64,000 nucleotides of DNA from Eublepharis macularius (taxonomy: Eukaryota > Chordata > Lepidosauria > Squamata > Eublepharidae), in contig NC_072791.1 in NCBI RefSeq assembly GCF_028583425.1, positions 13,721,868 through 13,785,867 on the forward strand. Reading direction: 5' to 3'. Made by a program: the position numbers and the translations under genes. Below are positions 1 to 11,346 of the stretch, piece by piece. Position 1 is the stretch's first letter; each line of letters starts with the position of its first letter. A model generated the notes under the pieces. It searched no databases, was not told the DNA's origin, and saw only the letters and a list, made by a program, of their open reading frames with translations.

Positions 1-2160
1 ACAGCCTGTGAAGATCTTGTCTTGAAACCTGCAGGCAAAAGAGGAGCTGTTGTGGTGTGGGATAGGCAAGATGACGTTAAGGAGGCCTACAGGCAATTAA
101 ATAACAGCTCGCAGTAGAGTGAGCTTACTGAGGAACCCTTCTTTAAAATTAAGAAATTACTTGTATCTTAGATGAAGCCTTACTGGCAGAACTTCTGTCT
201 AGGTCTACTTATGATTTTCTCCAACAAACTGAAAATAAACTTCCGCAGTTCTACCTCTTGCCAAAAATTCACAATGTTGTGATCCCAGTTCCTGGAAAAC
301 CTATTGTCTCAGGATAGGGTTCTGTTCTTGAAAATTGCACTGTGCATTTTGATTAATTTTTGAAACCTTTCATTCTTAAAATTAATATCGATCTAAGGGA
401 TAGAATGGATTCTATATAGAATGGATTCTAAGGGATAGAATGGATTCTAATCTTAAAAAGATTACCTTTACCTTTTTAAGGGATAGAATGGAATTTCTAA
501 GGCCACATTAATTACATTCAACTTGAAATGAAGGATATGATTTTGTTACCTTAGATGGGGTCTCTTTATACACAAATATATCACAGGACGAAGCCTTAGA
601 AGTATCGCAGGAAACACTGGACAGGAGACAAAATGCTTCTAAACCTCCACCTAATTCTTTATGTCAAATAACTGGATTTCCAATTTCAAGGGGAAAAAAT
701 TTTTGGCAAATCTCAGGGACTGCTGTGGGGTACATATTGCCCCAGAACTTGCTAATGTATTCATGAATATATTAGAAGACAAATTTATTCTGTTTGCAAG
801 CAATATGTGTAGAAGCAAAATCATTTTATATAAGCAGTATTTAGATGATATTTTTATGATTTGGAAAGGTTCAGCACATCTGCTGTCACAATTCAGGCAA
901 TTCATTAACACCATTCATTATACAATTAATTTTGAAATAACATTTGACAAGAAAAAAATTAAGCTTTTAAATGTGGAGATTAGAAAGGTGGGAAATACGA
1001 TTGAGGTGGATATATATAGAAATATATTGAGGTGGATATATATATAGGAAGCACACTGATGCAGATTTCTTCCTTGCCGGGGACAGCTTCCATCCCTCCC
1101 ATCTAAAAGGAAATCTACCCTGTTCACAAATGTTTAGAATAGGAAGATACTGCAATCATTTCACAGACTTTGTTGCAAGGGCTGATGAGACAGTTTGTAG
1201 ATCGGGGTTATTCTTCTAAAGTGGGTGATCAGGGTTTTGATAAAGTAAAAAATACTCCTAGATCATCACTATTGGCTCCTAGAATTAGACGGCAGTACAG
1301 ACATTAACTTTTGATGGTAGATACACACAGGTTAAAAACATCATCAATAAACATTGGCACCTTCTGTCAAATATTCAGAGATGCCGTTCTACCCGTCTTT
1401 TCACTTACAGGTGCTCTAAAAATTGGAAGGACTTGTTGGTTAGAAGCAGATTGAAATCTTCCTTCAGAGATAAGATTGGAATTGACAGCAAAGCTAAACC
1501 AGTTGAGAATTTTCCTTGCAGAAGCTGTTCAGTTTGTTCTTGTCTTTGTAGTACCTTTTTCTATAATTCGTCCAAATGAAGCAGATATTCTATAAAATCA
1601 TTTGTTTAATTCTAATGAGTTATGTATGTAATCCAATGCCCTTGTGATCTAATGTATGTAGGCTTTACCACCAGAGCTGTAAGGAAAAGAGTTTGTGAAC
1701 ACAGAAGCTGCATTAGATTACAAAGAAGAAAGAAACCCCTTTGGTCCAGCATTTCAAGGCCTTGGGACATACAGATAACCAGCTGCATTTCTGGGTGCTG
1801 GAGAAGATTCAGGCTCCTAGCTTACATCTTTTGCAATGTCTGAGGGAGTGAGAGACCTATTGGATTTACACTCTGAACACTCTATATCCATATGGCCTGA
1901 ATGAGGAAGTGAATTGGTTGTGCGTCTGATACTAAGTTGCCCTTTTAGTATGTATTTATTGTGTTACGTATTGTCGATATTCATTTATACACTGTAATTT
2001 TTTTCCTTTCCCCCTATTTCTTCTGCCATTGTGCACTGGGACATTCCCAATGTATATTTGCCCCCTTACTCTGATTGCATCACCCCCTTGCCTGATATAT
2101 AAGGACTGCGACACTTTCCCCTTTCAACTTACATTACCACGTGCCTCCACTTAAAATTTG
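1..2160 (+). mobile_element. Penelope-like element (PLE lineage 1), degraded, 5' end outside window
   Basis: The plus strand carries broken reading frames matching a PLE reverse transcriptase followed by a GIY-YIG endonuclease. Near 50-130 there is a segment reading like GKRGAVVVWDRQDDVKEAYR, near 240-265 a YLLPKIHN-type motif, and at 840-870 the catalytic stretch YLDDIFMIWKGS. A LLNVEIRK stretch near 960 is the usual motif after the palm. The GIY-YIG module is at about 1622-1740 (YVIQCPCDLMYVGFTTRAV). The remainder to about 2160 is AT-rich and looks like 3' UTR. PLEs use target-primed reverse transcription with the GIY-YIG nuclease. The copy is clearly not functional, and short internal tandem duplications (around 400-490 and 1000-1050) add to the decay. 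Its lineage differs from the PLEs at 9.3, 48 and 58 kb. Confidence 0.8.
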
Positions 2161-2970
2161 AATTTTTTTAATGATACTTTTTTATTAATTTGATGGTATT
2201 ATTATATATAATTTAATACTTGTGGTTTGGGGTTCTTTTTTATAGATTTCTTATATAGAAAATTTTGTTCTTAGTGTCAGTCTATGAAATTCAAGTTACT
2301 CTGATTTCATCTCCCACCCCTTGCTGCAAGAAGTACAGGTGTCCATAGTAAATCCAAAGGCAAGGAAGCTTCTGGCTGAACACAAAGCTTTGTTGAGAAT
2401 GACATGTTAGTTACAAGTTGCAGTGTATCAAATCCTTTCCATCCCATATGCCTAGTAAAAGCAGAGGCTTGGGAATGAGACATGAACTCCTCCAAGGTCT
2501 GTGGCTAGCGGAGCTAGATAAGGCCTTCCTGGGAACACAGCTGTCTCTGTGAACCTGCATACAAACAACACTGGAAAAATACAGTAGTGAGTTGCATCAG
2601 AAAACAATATGGCAGTACTTTGGGTATCAGGCCTGACACTTAGGATGTTGGTTGAATATTTTTTCAGGTACACAATTGAATTACCACTCAAGATATGTGC
2701 ACTTCATGAGGGCAGAAGGGGATTTCAGTTGAGGCGTCTTAAGTTCATTTCAGCCTTGAGTTTTGCACATTAATTAGACACAAGTCATTTTGCTTAATTT
2801 CTTTTAAGAAAAACATCTTTTTATGCCATAATTAAAAAAATGTAAATTTTCTGTCAAATTGAAACAATTTTTTTTCATTTTTCCTCATTTTTTTGTAGCA
2901 TAATTCCAATTTCATCCTACATTGACTAAACATATTATAGCATTATGTGGAGTTAATGTGTAAGAACTAT
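2161..2970. other. No recognisable gene
   Basis: AT-rich sequence between the old PLE and the hammerhead-like tail motif. It could be PLE 3' UTR or older unclassified repeat. I see no coding region, RNA gene or clear repeat boundary. Confidence 0.4.
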
Positions 2971-2971
2971 A

Positions 2972-3020
2972 CTTGAACACTAAAGAAGACCATAAGGCCG
3001 AAATACGTTTGGTCAGGGGT
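2972..3020 (+). ncRNA. Degraded hammerhead-like motif, probable PLE tail
   Basis: The stretch reads CUAAAGA (2980-2986), one extra A, a short helix GACC/GGCC with loop AUAA, then GAAA at 3000-3003. This follows the hammerhead order CUGANGA - helix II - GAAA, with a changed G5 position and one mismatch in helix II. It resembles the tail motifs of the better preserved PLEs in this window (50.6 and 58.5 kb). I infer it marks the 3' terminal repeat of an old PLE. It is unlikely to be catalytic. Confidence 0.4.
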
Positions 3021-3098
3021 GCATAAAGTCTTTGTTTGAGATTTCAGTATGATTTTAATGTGTACTGAGACTTTATTTGGCCCTGTATTAGTTTTATT

Positions 3099-3132
3099 AT
3101 GTGTGTGTGTGTGTGTGTGTACACACACACAT
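3099..3132. repeat. GT/AC microsatellite
   Basis: A run of GT dinucleotides switches to AC dinucleotides, making a simple-sequence palindrome. Confidence 0.9.
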
Positions 3133-3313
3133 ATGTTATATATTTAGCTGTTTAAATACTAAGCTATTCAATTTGGACTCATTTAAGCTTTGAGGTTTGT
3201 AAGCCTTATGTTCCCAGAGTAATTCTGAAAGCAACTTTGTGGTCAGGAAAGAATTTCCCTCCAGGCCACATTTGCCTCGAACCTAGAGGGTTTTTTGCCT
3301 TGCTCTGGACATG

Positions 3314-3603
3314 GTTCCAATACACAAACTATGCACAGGGAAAAAAAATAACAGTCACCTGAAAAATTAGTATGTACAATTGCAAATCTTTTTAAAATAT
3401 TTTCACATACTTAAAGATGAAAAACTGTTAAGAACGCTGTGGACTGAGCTGTTTGTTTCTTCTGTTATGTGTAATGAGCACCAATCTTACTGGTTTTTCA
3501 TCTTTAAGTATGTGAAAATATTTATAAAAGATTTGCAATTGTACATACTAATTTTTCAGGTGACTGTTATTTTTTCCCCTGTGTATAGTTTGTGTATTGG
3601 AAC
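3314..3603. repeat. Long inverted repeat (two ~111-bp arms) between 15-bp direct repeats
   Basis: The arm at 3314-3425 is matched in reverse complement by 3493-3603 with about five differences, separated by a 67-bp loop. The same 15 bases, TTGCTCTGGACATGG, occur just outside at 3300-3314 and 3636-3650, as expected of a target-site duplication around a 321-bp insertion. No transposase or known terminal motif is visible. It could be a foldback element or a retroelement end duplicated in inverted orientation. Confidence 0.8.
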
Positions 3604-3819
3604 GGTTAGTATTGGGGAAAGCCTGTTGTGTTTTGTTGCTCTGGACATGGGGCAGGAATCACTGAGGGAGTAGCACGGGATTAGCTCTGAAATTTCCCCA
3701 CCCTTTGTTCCTTTATTTGTTATTTGCCATTGGCCATCATGGGCCCAAATGATTACATGCGGGATTGCGCAATATGCACTGCTGAGAGTGGGTTGTAAAA
3801 TTGCTTCTGCTCTTTTTTT

Positions 3820-3962
3820 ACTACCAGTTTTAATTATTTTAATTTCTATTTATTTTTAAACTGCTGTGATCCGCTCTGAGCCTGATTGTGGAAGAGCAGA
3901 CTACAAATTGAATCAATCAATAGGTTGGACTCGATGGCCCTTCCGGTTCTATTTTTCTATGT
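3820..3962 (+). mobile_element. LINE tails (L2-like, then CR1-like)
   Basis: 3820-3921 resembles the L2-type tail that ends in an ATAAAT/AATCAATCAA-like run after a CCGCTCTGAGCC segment. 3922-3962 has the GTTGGACTCGATGGCCCTTC segment followed by TTCTATTTTTCTATG, a form of the CR1 3' end. Both are short fragments. Confidence 0.6.
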
Positions 3963-4112
3963 TCACCCTACATGAAAACTCAATGATCAAAATTTAATAT
4001 GTGGAATGTCTCCTGTTAATGGGTTTTCTGTTGTTATCAAGAGTTGTTAATGGCCTTTCTCCCTTAATTCTGCTTTTGTTTGAAGGGCTAACGAGTCTCC
4101 TCTTTATTCCAG

Positions 4113-6397
4113 AGGCTGGGAGTCCCAGGAGAAAACCTCAGAGAGAACTCCCATTGGAAGAGGAACAGCAGAGAAGAAGCAATGGGACAAAAGGAAAAAG
4201 AGGGGAGGAATCATTCCATCAACAAAACCATACAGGAGAGAAAAGACATGAACATGAGCACTGGCGGAAGAGTTTTGCTCAGAGTGGAGAACTTACTGTC
4301 CATCGAGGAATTCAAGCAGGGGAGAAACTGTATAAATGCACCGAGTATGGAAAGAGCTTTGTTCGGAATGAAGAATTTACTGTCCATCAACAAATACATG
4401 AAGGGGAAAAACCATATAAATGCGTGGAGTGTGGGAAGAGCTTTGCTGACAGTACATACCTTACTGTCCATCGACGAATTCACACAGGGGAGAAACCATA
4501 CAAATGTGTGGAGTGTGGGAAGAGCTTTGTTCGATGTCAACAGCTTACTGTCCATAAACGAATTCACACAGGGGAGAAACCATATAAATGCATAGAGTGT
4601 GGAAAGAGCTTTGCTCGGAATACACATCTTACTGTCCATCAACGAATCCACACAGGGGAGAAGCCATATAAATGTTTAGAGTGCGGGAAGAGCTTTGTTC
4701 ACAGTCCACATCTTACTGTCCATCGACGAATCCACACAGGGGAGAAACCATATAAATGTGTGGAGTGTGGCAAGGGCTTTGCTGACAGTCCACAGCTTAC
4801 TGTCCATCGACGAATCCACACAGGGGAGAAACCATATACATGCGTGGAGTGTGGGAAGAGCTTTACTCGGTGTCAACAGCTTACTGCCCATCGACGAACC
4901 CACACAGGAGAGAAACCATATAAATGCATGGAGTGTGGGAAGAGCTTTGCACGGAATACACACCTTAAACTCCATCGTAGAATCCACACAGGGGAGAAGC
5001 CATATAAATGTGTGGAGTGTGGGAAGAGCTTTGCTGACAAGTCACATTTTAATGTCCATCGACGAATCCATACAGGGGAGAAACCATATAAATGTATGGA
5101 GTGTGGAAAGACCTTTGCTCAGAAGCTACAGCTTACTGTTCATAACCGAATCCACACAGGTGAGAAACCATATACATGTGTGGAGTGTGGGAAGAGTTTT
5201 ATTCGTAGTCAACAGCTTACTGTCCATCGACGAATCCATATAGGGGAGGAACCATATAAATGCATGGAGTGTGGCAAGACCTTTGTTCAGAATATAGAGC
5301 TTACCATCCATCACCGAATCCACACAGGGGAGAGACCATATAAATGTGAGGAATGTGGGAAGAGCTTTGTTCGGAGTCAACAGCTTACTGTTCATCGACA
5401 AACCCACACAGGGGAGAAACCATACAAATGTATGGACTGTGGGAAGACGTTTGCTCGGAAGTCAAAGCTTATTGTCCATCAACGAATCCACACAGGGGAG
5501 AAGCCGTATAAATGTGTAGAGTGTGGGAAGAGCTTTTCTGACAATTCATATCTTACTGACCATCGACGAACCCACACAGGGGAGAAACCATATAAATGCA
5601 TGGAGTGTGGGAAGAGCTTTTCTCAGAGGGCTCACCGTTCTGTCCATCGACGAATCCACAGAGGAGAGAAACCATATAAATATAGGGAGAGTAGGAAGAC
5701 CTTTGCTAAGAGTACACAACTGAAGGACCATCTACAAATCCAGACAGCGGAGAAACCATATAAATGTGTGGAGTGTGGGAAGACGTTTGCTCAGAGTACA
5801 GCACTTAACGTCCATCAACGAATGCACACAGGGGAGAAACCATATCACTGTGTGGAGTGTGGGAAGAGCTTTGCTCGGAAGCCACATCTTATTGTCCATC
5901 GACGAAGTCACACAGGGGAGAAACCATATAAATGTGTGGAGTGTGGGAAAAGCTTTCCTCAGATAGCCCACCTTATTGTCCATCGCCGAATCCACACAGG
6001 CGAGAGACCATATCACTGTGTGGATTGTGGGAAGAGTTTTCCTCAGATGGCCCACCTTACTTCCCATCGACGAAGCCACACAGGGGAGAAACCATATAAA
6101 TGCATGGAGTGTGGAAAGGCATATGCTTGGAGTACAGAGCTTACTATCCATAAACGTATCCATACAGGGGAGAAACCATATAAATGCATCGAGTGTGGGA
6201 AGAGCTACACTCGGAAAAAACATCTTACTGTCCATCGACGAATCCACACAGGGGAGAAGCCATATAAAAGTGTCAAGAACGGAATACCTTTACTCTCAGT
6301 ACACAGCTTACTGACCATCAATGAATCCACACAGGAGAATCCATATAAATCAGAACCCTACTTGGGTTCTGATGACATCGAAGTCAGCATAGAATAA
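4113..6397 (+). CDS. Gene A: C2H2 zinc-finger protein, terminal exon
   Basis: The reading frame is open from 4001, but a pyrimidine-rich tract and TTCCAG end at 4112, at the same place as the acceptors of genes B and C. The coding exon therefore most likely starts at 4113 in the same phase. After a linker resembling [20 protein letters not shown] there are two decayed fingers, then 15 intact fingers of the form YKCxECGKSF-x9[10 protein letters not shown], one finger that lost both Cys ([10 protein letters not shown]), six more intact fingers and a decayed last unit. That makes 21 intact fingers. Such arrays bind DNA base by base through the -1, 2, 3 and 6 positions of each helix, and these vary here (for example RCQQL, DSPHL, RKPHL). 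No SCAN or KRAB exon is visible upstream in the window; they may lie before base 1 or be lost. The stop TAA lies inside an AATAAA hexamer (6393-6398). Confidence 0.9.
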
Positions 6398-7740
6398 AGG
6401 GCAGTTGCCGGTAAAGTTTGACCTCCATTTCTAACCATATTTTTTTATTTTCTTTTTTTCCCACAAACCTGAATTTTTTGACTCATTTCTAACGATTTGC
6501 CTTGGAAATACAACTTATCTTGGAATGCTGGTAAATCCCCAGCAGTGTCTGACTTCAAAAATGCTGGAAAGAGTTTCTGAAATTATGGATTTACTAGGAT
6601 TTACTAGGTACAAAGTACAGAGAACTTATTCATTCAAGATAAACTATTGAACTGTGCCTAAATTAATTTAATTACTTCTTTCTAAACAGCTCTAACTTAA
6701 ACAGAGCGGAAACATAAGAAGCATGGAATAATTTGCATTCTTTCCTTCCCAATCTAACAAATGCTTGTTCTTCCTGTCCTTATTCATATATATTTTTATA
6801 TATATATTTCAACAGGACTTCCTGTTGAAGGGAGCGGAGCTTCAGCTCTGATGCGACACAGCAAAAGAACAGCTTGGCAGATTCGACACACACACAGCTT
6901 AACAGGAGGATACAAAAGAAATAAATTACTTTTTTATTTTAATGTTATCAATCAGGGCACCATCTCTGACAATTTCTAATATACTGTAACAACAACAACA
7001 TTCAACTTATATACCGCCCTTTAGGGCAAACGTAACACCGATTCAGAGCGATTTACAAAGTATGTTATTATTATCCTCACAACAATCACCCTGTGAGGTA
7101 AGTGGGGCTAAGAGAGCTCCAGAGATCTGTGACCGACCCAGGGTCACCCAGCTGGCTTCAAGTGGAGTGGGAAATCACAGCTGGTTCTCCAAATTAGAGT
7201 CCCACCGCTCTTAACCACTACACCAAACAAGATGATCTTGGACTTTGTTCCTTCCCCCCCCCACCCCTTTTTCTTCAGGCAACAGGAAGCAGAAAGGAAT
7301 CAGCATATTAGAAAATAGAAATATCGCTGCTGGGCCAGCCTCCTGTTTGTTACTTTTGTCTTTTTGACTTTTTTTGGGCAAAATATTATTATAGATTTCC
7401 ATTCTCTCTCTCTCCACCCATTATTTTTTCCTTATTATCTCCCTTTCCCTTTTCTTTATTAAATTTTCATATCAAATTTAAGTTTCATTAGAAGGTACAA
7501 AATATTTTGCTGGTGTCATCATTATGATTTTGAAATGGTGACTAGGAAATATGCCATACTTTTTATTTTTCACTTTTCTCTCTACTTTTATTTGCAAAGG
7601 CATAAGACAACATCTGTCCCTATCATATTGATAATAGTTTGGATATTCTAACTATAAAATGTGATAATTGTAAACTCTTAGCTACATAGAAAAAAGTATA
7701 TGGAAGTAGTACATAGAAAATTTGCATAATATTTTTATAA
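6398..7740 (+). other. 3' flank/UTR of gene A, inverted copy of the flanks of genes C and D
   Basis: This stretch matches the reverse complement of 43860-45400 (downstream of gene C) and 61860-63250 (downstream of gene D) in long blocks. An example is the segment GGTAAATCCCCAGCAGTGTC at about 6530. The gene A copy differs by a SINE at about 6986-7230. The match shows that the duplicated unit includes the 3' flank and the start of the L1 beyond it. No coding region is supported. Confidence 0.7.
6986..7230 (+). mobile_element. MIR-like (CORE-SINE/L2-tail) SINE
   Basis: The sequence carries the MIR-type order: TATATACCGCCC near the start, CCTCACAACAATCACCCTGTGAGGTA, then CCCAGGGTCACCCAGCTGGC and CTCTTAACCACTACACCAAAC. 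It is absent from the homologous flanks of genes C and D, so it either inserted after the duplication or was lost there. Confidence 0.75.
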
Positions 7741-7742
7741 GC

Positions 7743-8756
7743 AGAAGGGCAAGAAGAAGAATGGCAGCTAGAATACATCAAAAAAGACAAAAAGAAACTA
7801 GAAAAACTGGGGAAGAACAAAAAAACGAAGAGTTGGTGGAAAAGCTATTGTGAATACTGGTGAAGCAAATGCAACAATTTGAGGAAAGAACTCAGAACGT
7901 TCTGAAAAATATTCAAGAATCTAGGTTAAGAATTCAGAAGAGTATTCAGAGTAACATTCAAGTATCTGAGCAAAGTACACAGAAAAAATATTCAAGAAGC
8001 ATACCAAGAACTATCAGCTGGGTAGTAAAAATTAACACAAAACTACAAGATCAAACACAAGAAATGTAAAATATTGAATAGTAGCAAAAAGAAAATGACA
8101 TATTCTAGAAAGACAAGATGCACGGAGTCTCAAAGAGAATTCTCATTTACAGTAGCTGGAAAAGAAGTGCAGATGTTTCAGGAGTTACCAACAACTGTGT
8201 TAAGGAAAAGAAAAGACAGGCTTTTTGAGAAAAATTCTACAAGAGAAGGAAATAAACTGGAACCACTGGAAAATACCATTTGCAAATCAGGTATACTTAC
8301 AGAAAGAAAGGAAAATAATCCAAACAGAAGAATAAGACAACTGGCTGAGGAATTTCAAGTGGAGGATCCATGTAGAGCAACCGACGGAAAATCTTCAACT
8401 AATATAAGAGCTCAGGAGAAGAAATGGCCATGGCATCAAAATCAGAACAAAATGAATAAATTAAAAATAATATGAGAAAATATTAATGGACTCAACTCTT
8501 CTCAGAAATGTACAATTTTTTTAACCAACTTAAAAAGCTAAATATAGGTATTTTATGCTTAAAAGAAACTCACGTAAAGAAGAAATATGAACCTTTTTTA
8601 AATAATAAAAAATTAGGCTATGTATATCTTGCCTCAGCACCAAATAGCTCTTTATATAAACATTCCATAACTAGAAGTAATAAAGAAATTAAGAGATTCA
8701 GAGGGTAGATATTTAATTTTAAAAATGAGACTTCCAGAAGGTGAGTGTATGTTAGC
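7743..8756 (+). mobile_element. L1 copy a, ORF1 and start of endonuclease
   Basis: 7860-8070 encodes a coiled-coil segment typical of L1 ORF1 (FEERTQNVLKNIQESRLRI). The ORF1 frame is broken before 8460. 8460-8740 encodes the N-terminal part of the apurinic endonuclease (ENINGLN, then IGILCLKETH). The copy is cut at 8756 by the PLE insertion and resumes at 11347. L1 makes a 12-bp target duplication around that insertion (GTGTATGTTAGC). Confidence 0.85.
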
Positions 8757-9329
8757 AGAAGAAAAAACACAGGCTCTCTATGTCAGCAATACAGCCAATC
8801 TTTTCTTAATTCAACATAATAATAAACAACAGTGCACAATTAGGAAGTGTGAAAAATAAATTGATTACATCATCATCGTTATTGAATCCATTACATCCAT
8901 TATACATAATCATTCATTTAGATTGAGAATATACAAACAACACACAAACTGTGGGCTCCAAGTGATGAAAGGCAGCTCATAAAAGCTACAATTCTCAACT
9001 AATTAGCAACTGTGTGCAAGTCTCTCATAGAGGGTAGTAATTGCAGTTGACTTCCAGCTCTCTCCAAGCCGCAGAAGAGATGAGATAAACGTCCCGTTGG
9101 CCCGACAATCAGTTAGCTTGAAATGATTGTTTCACGTGAGCACAAATGTGCCTCAGCTTTCTCAAGAGCACAGGGCTAAAACAACAAATAAAGTGACAAT
9201 AAATTGTAACTCCTTCTGTTTGTTGCATCTTACAAAATGTTTTAGGAGCTTACTCAAAACAATAAATAAAGTGACATTGAATTGTAACTCCTTCTGTTTG
9301 TTACATCTTATAGAAGCTTTTAAGAGTTT

Positions 9330-10240
9330 GTATTGTCGAAGGCTTTCAGTGCCGGAGAACGATGGTTGTTGTGGGTTTTCCGGGCTGTATTGCCGTGGTC
9401 TTGGCATTGTAGTTCCTGACGTTTTGCCAGCAGCTGTGGCTGGCATCTTCAGAGGTGTAGCACCAAAAGACAGAGATCTCTCAGTGTCACAGTGTGGAAA
9501 AGATGTAGGTCATTTGTATCTACTCAGGAGGGGTGGGGTTGAGCTGAGTCATCCTGTAAGAGTTTCCCAGGGTGTGGAATGCTAATGGCGGGAGGCTTCA
9601 CTGTATCCTGAGGAGGTTCTTTTGCATATGGATTGGTACTTGATGTGCTAATCTTCTCTGCAGGGCTATTGTCGGGGATAGAATGTTTTGTTAGCCTGGT
9701 GTTTTTCAGAACTGGAAACCATGCTCTGTTCATTCTTAAGGTTTCTTCTTTTTGTTGAAGTTTTGCTTATGCTTGTGAATTTCAATGGCTTCCCTGTGCA
9801 GTCTGGCAAAGTAGTTGGAAGTGTTGTCCAGTATTTTGGTGTCCTGGAATAAGATGCTGTGCCCTGTTTGCGTTAGGCTATGTTCAGCCACTGCTGATTT
9901 TTCAGGTTGTCCAAGTCTGCAGTGTCTTTCATGTTCTTTTATTCTTGTCTGGATGCTACGCTTTGTGGTCCCGATGTAAACTTGTCCACAGCTGCAGGGT
10001 ATACGGTATACTCCTGCAGAGGTGAGGGGGTCTCTACTGTCTTTTGCTGATCGTAGCATCTGTTGTATTTTTCGGGTGGGTCTGAATACTGCTTGAAGGC
10101 TATGCTTTTTCATAAGCTTTCCCATCTGATCAGTAATTCCTTTGATATATGGCAAAAACACTTTTCCTGTAGGAGACTGTTTTTCCTTGGTTGTTTGATT
10201 CATCCTGGGTTTGATTGCTCTTCGGATTTCATTTCTGGAG
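9330..10240 (-). mobile_element. PLE lineage 3, 3' fragment nested in PLE lineage 2
   Basis: Target duplications TTTTAAGAGTTT lie at 9318-9329 and 10241-10252. The minus strand encodes a GIY-YIG domain (VYRIPCSCGQVYIGTTKRS and IKEHERHCRLG) at about 9736-10203. It ends in the conserved tail seen at 48.0, 50.7 and 58.5 kb (ATTGTCGAAGGCTTTC at the outer edge). The reverse transcriptase is absent, so only the 3' third was integrated. The tail contains a hammerhead-like motif at about 9414-9455 whose core deviates from consensus. Confidence 0.9.
9414..9455 (-). ncRNA. Hammerhead-like motif in PLE tail, core altered
   Basis: On the minus strand the order is CCU, CUGAAGA, U, GCCAGC, loop, GCUGGC, then the GAAAC-GUC-AGG segment in altered form. 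It is the same element as at 50635-50675, but the segment after helix II no longer matches the GAAA consensus, so activity is unlikely. Confidence 0.5.
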
Positions 10241-11346
10241 TTTTAAGAGTTTATTCACAACTCACACTAGCTTGTAAGAGCTTACTTACAATAAACCAGT
10301 AAAGCCTTCGGTTCAGACATGTTGTATTTGCTCCCTGACGGACATGTTGACCGTGAAATATAGGCATAGACCTGCCTATTGTATACACTCTAATTTAAAG
10401 GGACACATACACAGTTTTTAGAGTGTCAAAGCCATTCAGTTGTTGTTATCCATTAGCTCCACCTACTGACAAAACTCAGAATTGCCCAAATGTAACAAGA
10501 AAGGTCCCAGTGCTGATTTAAACCTCCTGGTGTCAGGGATTTCAAAGTGAAAATCCTCCACATTTCTCGTCTTAATAACATATCCCGGGTATTCTTTCCT
10601 CCCTATCCTGCACTACCTCTAACACTGTAAAACGCACATCTTGCTCAGTGTGTTTTTTTGTTAGAAAATGGGTGGTGGTGGGTGCCTCTTCTATTTTTCT
10701 ACGAATTTTGGATTGATGCTCTTGTATTCTAATTCTGACAGCTCTGTACTGCCCACATATACCAAATTGCAGGGACATTTAATAAGATATATGACTCCTG
10801 GTGTGGTACATGTGGAAAACTTCCTGAATTTGAATTCTCTTCCACCTGCCAACGTGACATTTGATCCAGAGATAACTAAACTGCAAACACTGCTATGTCC
10901 ACAACTATGATGTCCTGTTGGAAACTTCTGTGCACTCTTACCCATTTTCATGTCAGAGTGTACTATTTGATCCTTCAGGCTCTTTGTCCTCCTAAAGCCT
11001 ATGACTGGGGTGTTATTGCATCCAGGTAAATGAGAAATCAAATGCCAATGTTGTTTTATCAGATAGGCAATCTTGGAGGACAGACAAGTGAAATCAATTG
11101 ACCAGTGAATTCTTAAACTTTCTTGTCTTGGTTTCACAACTAATAGATCTTGTCTCTTGATTTTGGATGCTCTAAACTCCGCATTCTGGATAATTTGCCT
11201 TGGATAACCTCTTGATGTAAGTTTATGCACTAGATTGTCACATGTTGAATTAAGAAAAGATTGGCTGTATTGCTGACATAGAGAGCCTGTGTTTTTTCTT
11301 CTGTATTTTGCTTGCTCTCTCTTTAAGAGCCTCTGTTGTAGCCAGT

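Larger units (their letters stand above)
8757..11346 (-). mobile_element. PLE lineage 2 insertion with inverted 62-bp ends
   Basis: The insertion interrupts the L1 endonuclease and is flanked by 12-bp target duplications (8745-8756 and 11347-11358). The minus strand at about 10570-11300 encodes the C-terminal part of a PLE protein, including a GIY-YIG segment (GVIYLIKCPCNLVYVGST). The reverse transcriptase is missing, so the copy is 5'-truncated. Its ends carry an inverted repeat of 62 bp, 8756-8817 against 11242-11303, so part of its 5' coding end was duplicated in opposite orientation. 9175-9320 holds two copies of a ~78-bp direct repeat. A third element is nested inside at 9330-10240. The frame is broken. 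Confidence 0.8.

Noticed and set aside
4001-4112. A hydrophobic N-terminal extension of gene A from the first ATG of the open frame
   Set aside because: A splice acceptor ends at 4112 exactly as in genes B and C. The 37 residues before it have no counterpart there and read through intron.
4182-6314. Long open frames in the second and third frames and on the antisense strand of all finger arrays
   Set aside because: They repeat every 84 bp because the finger unit has no stop in those frames. The residue patterns ([17 protein letters not shown] and the like) are shadows of the finger code.
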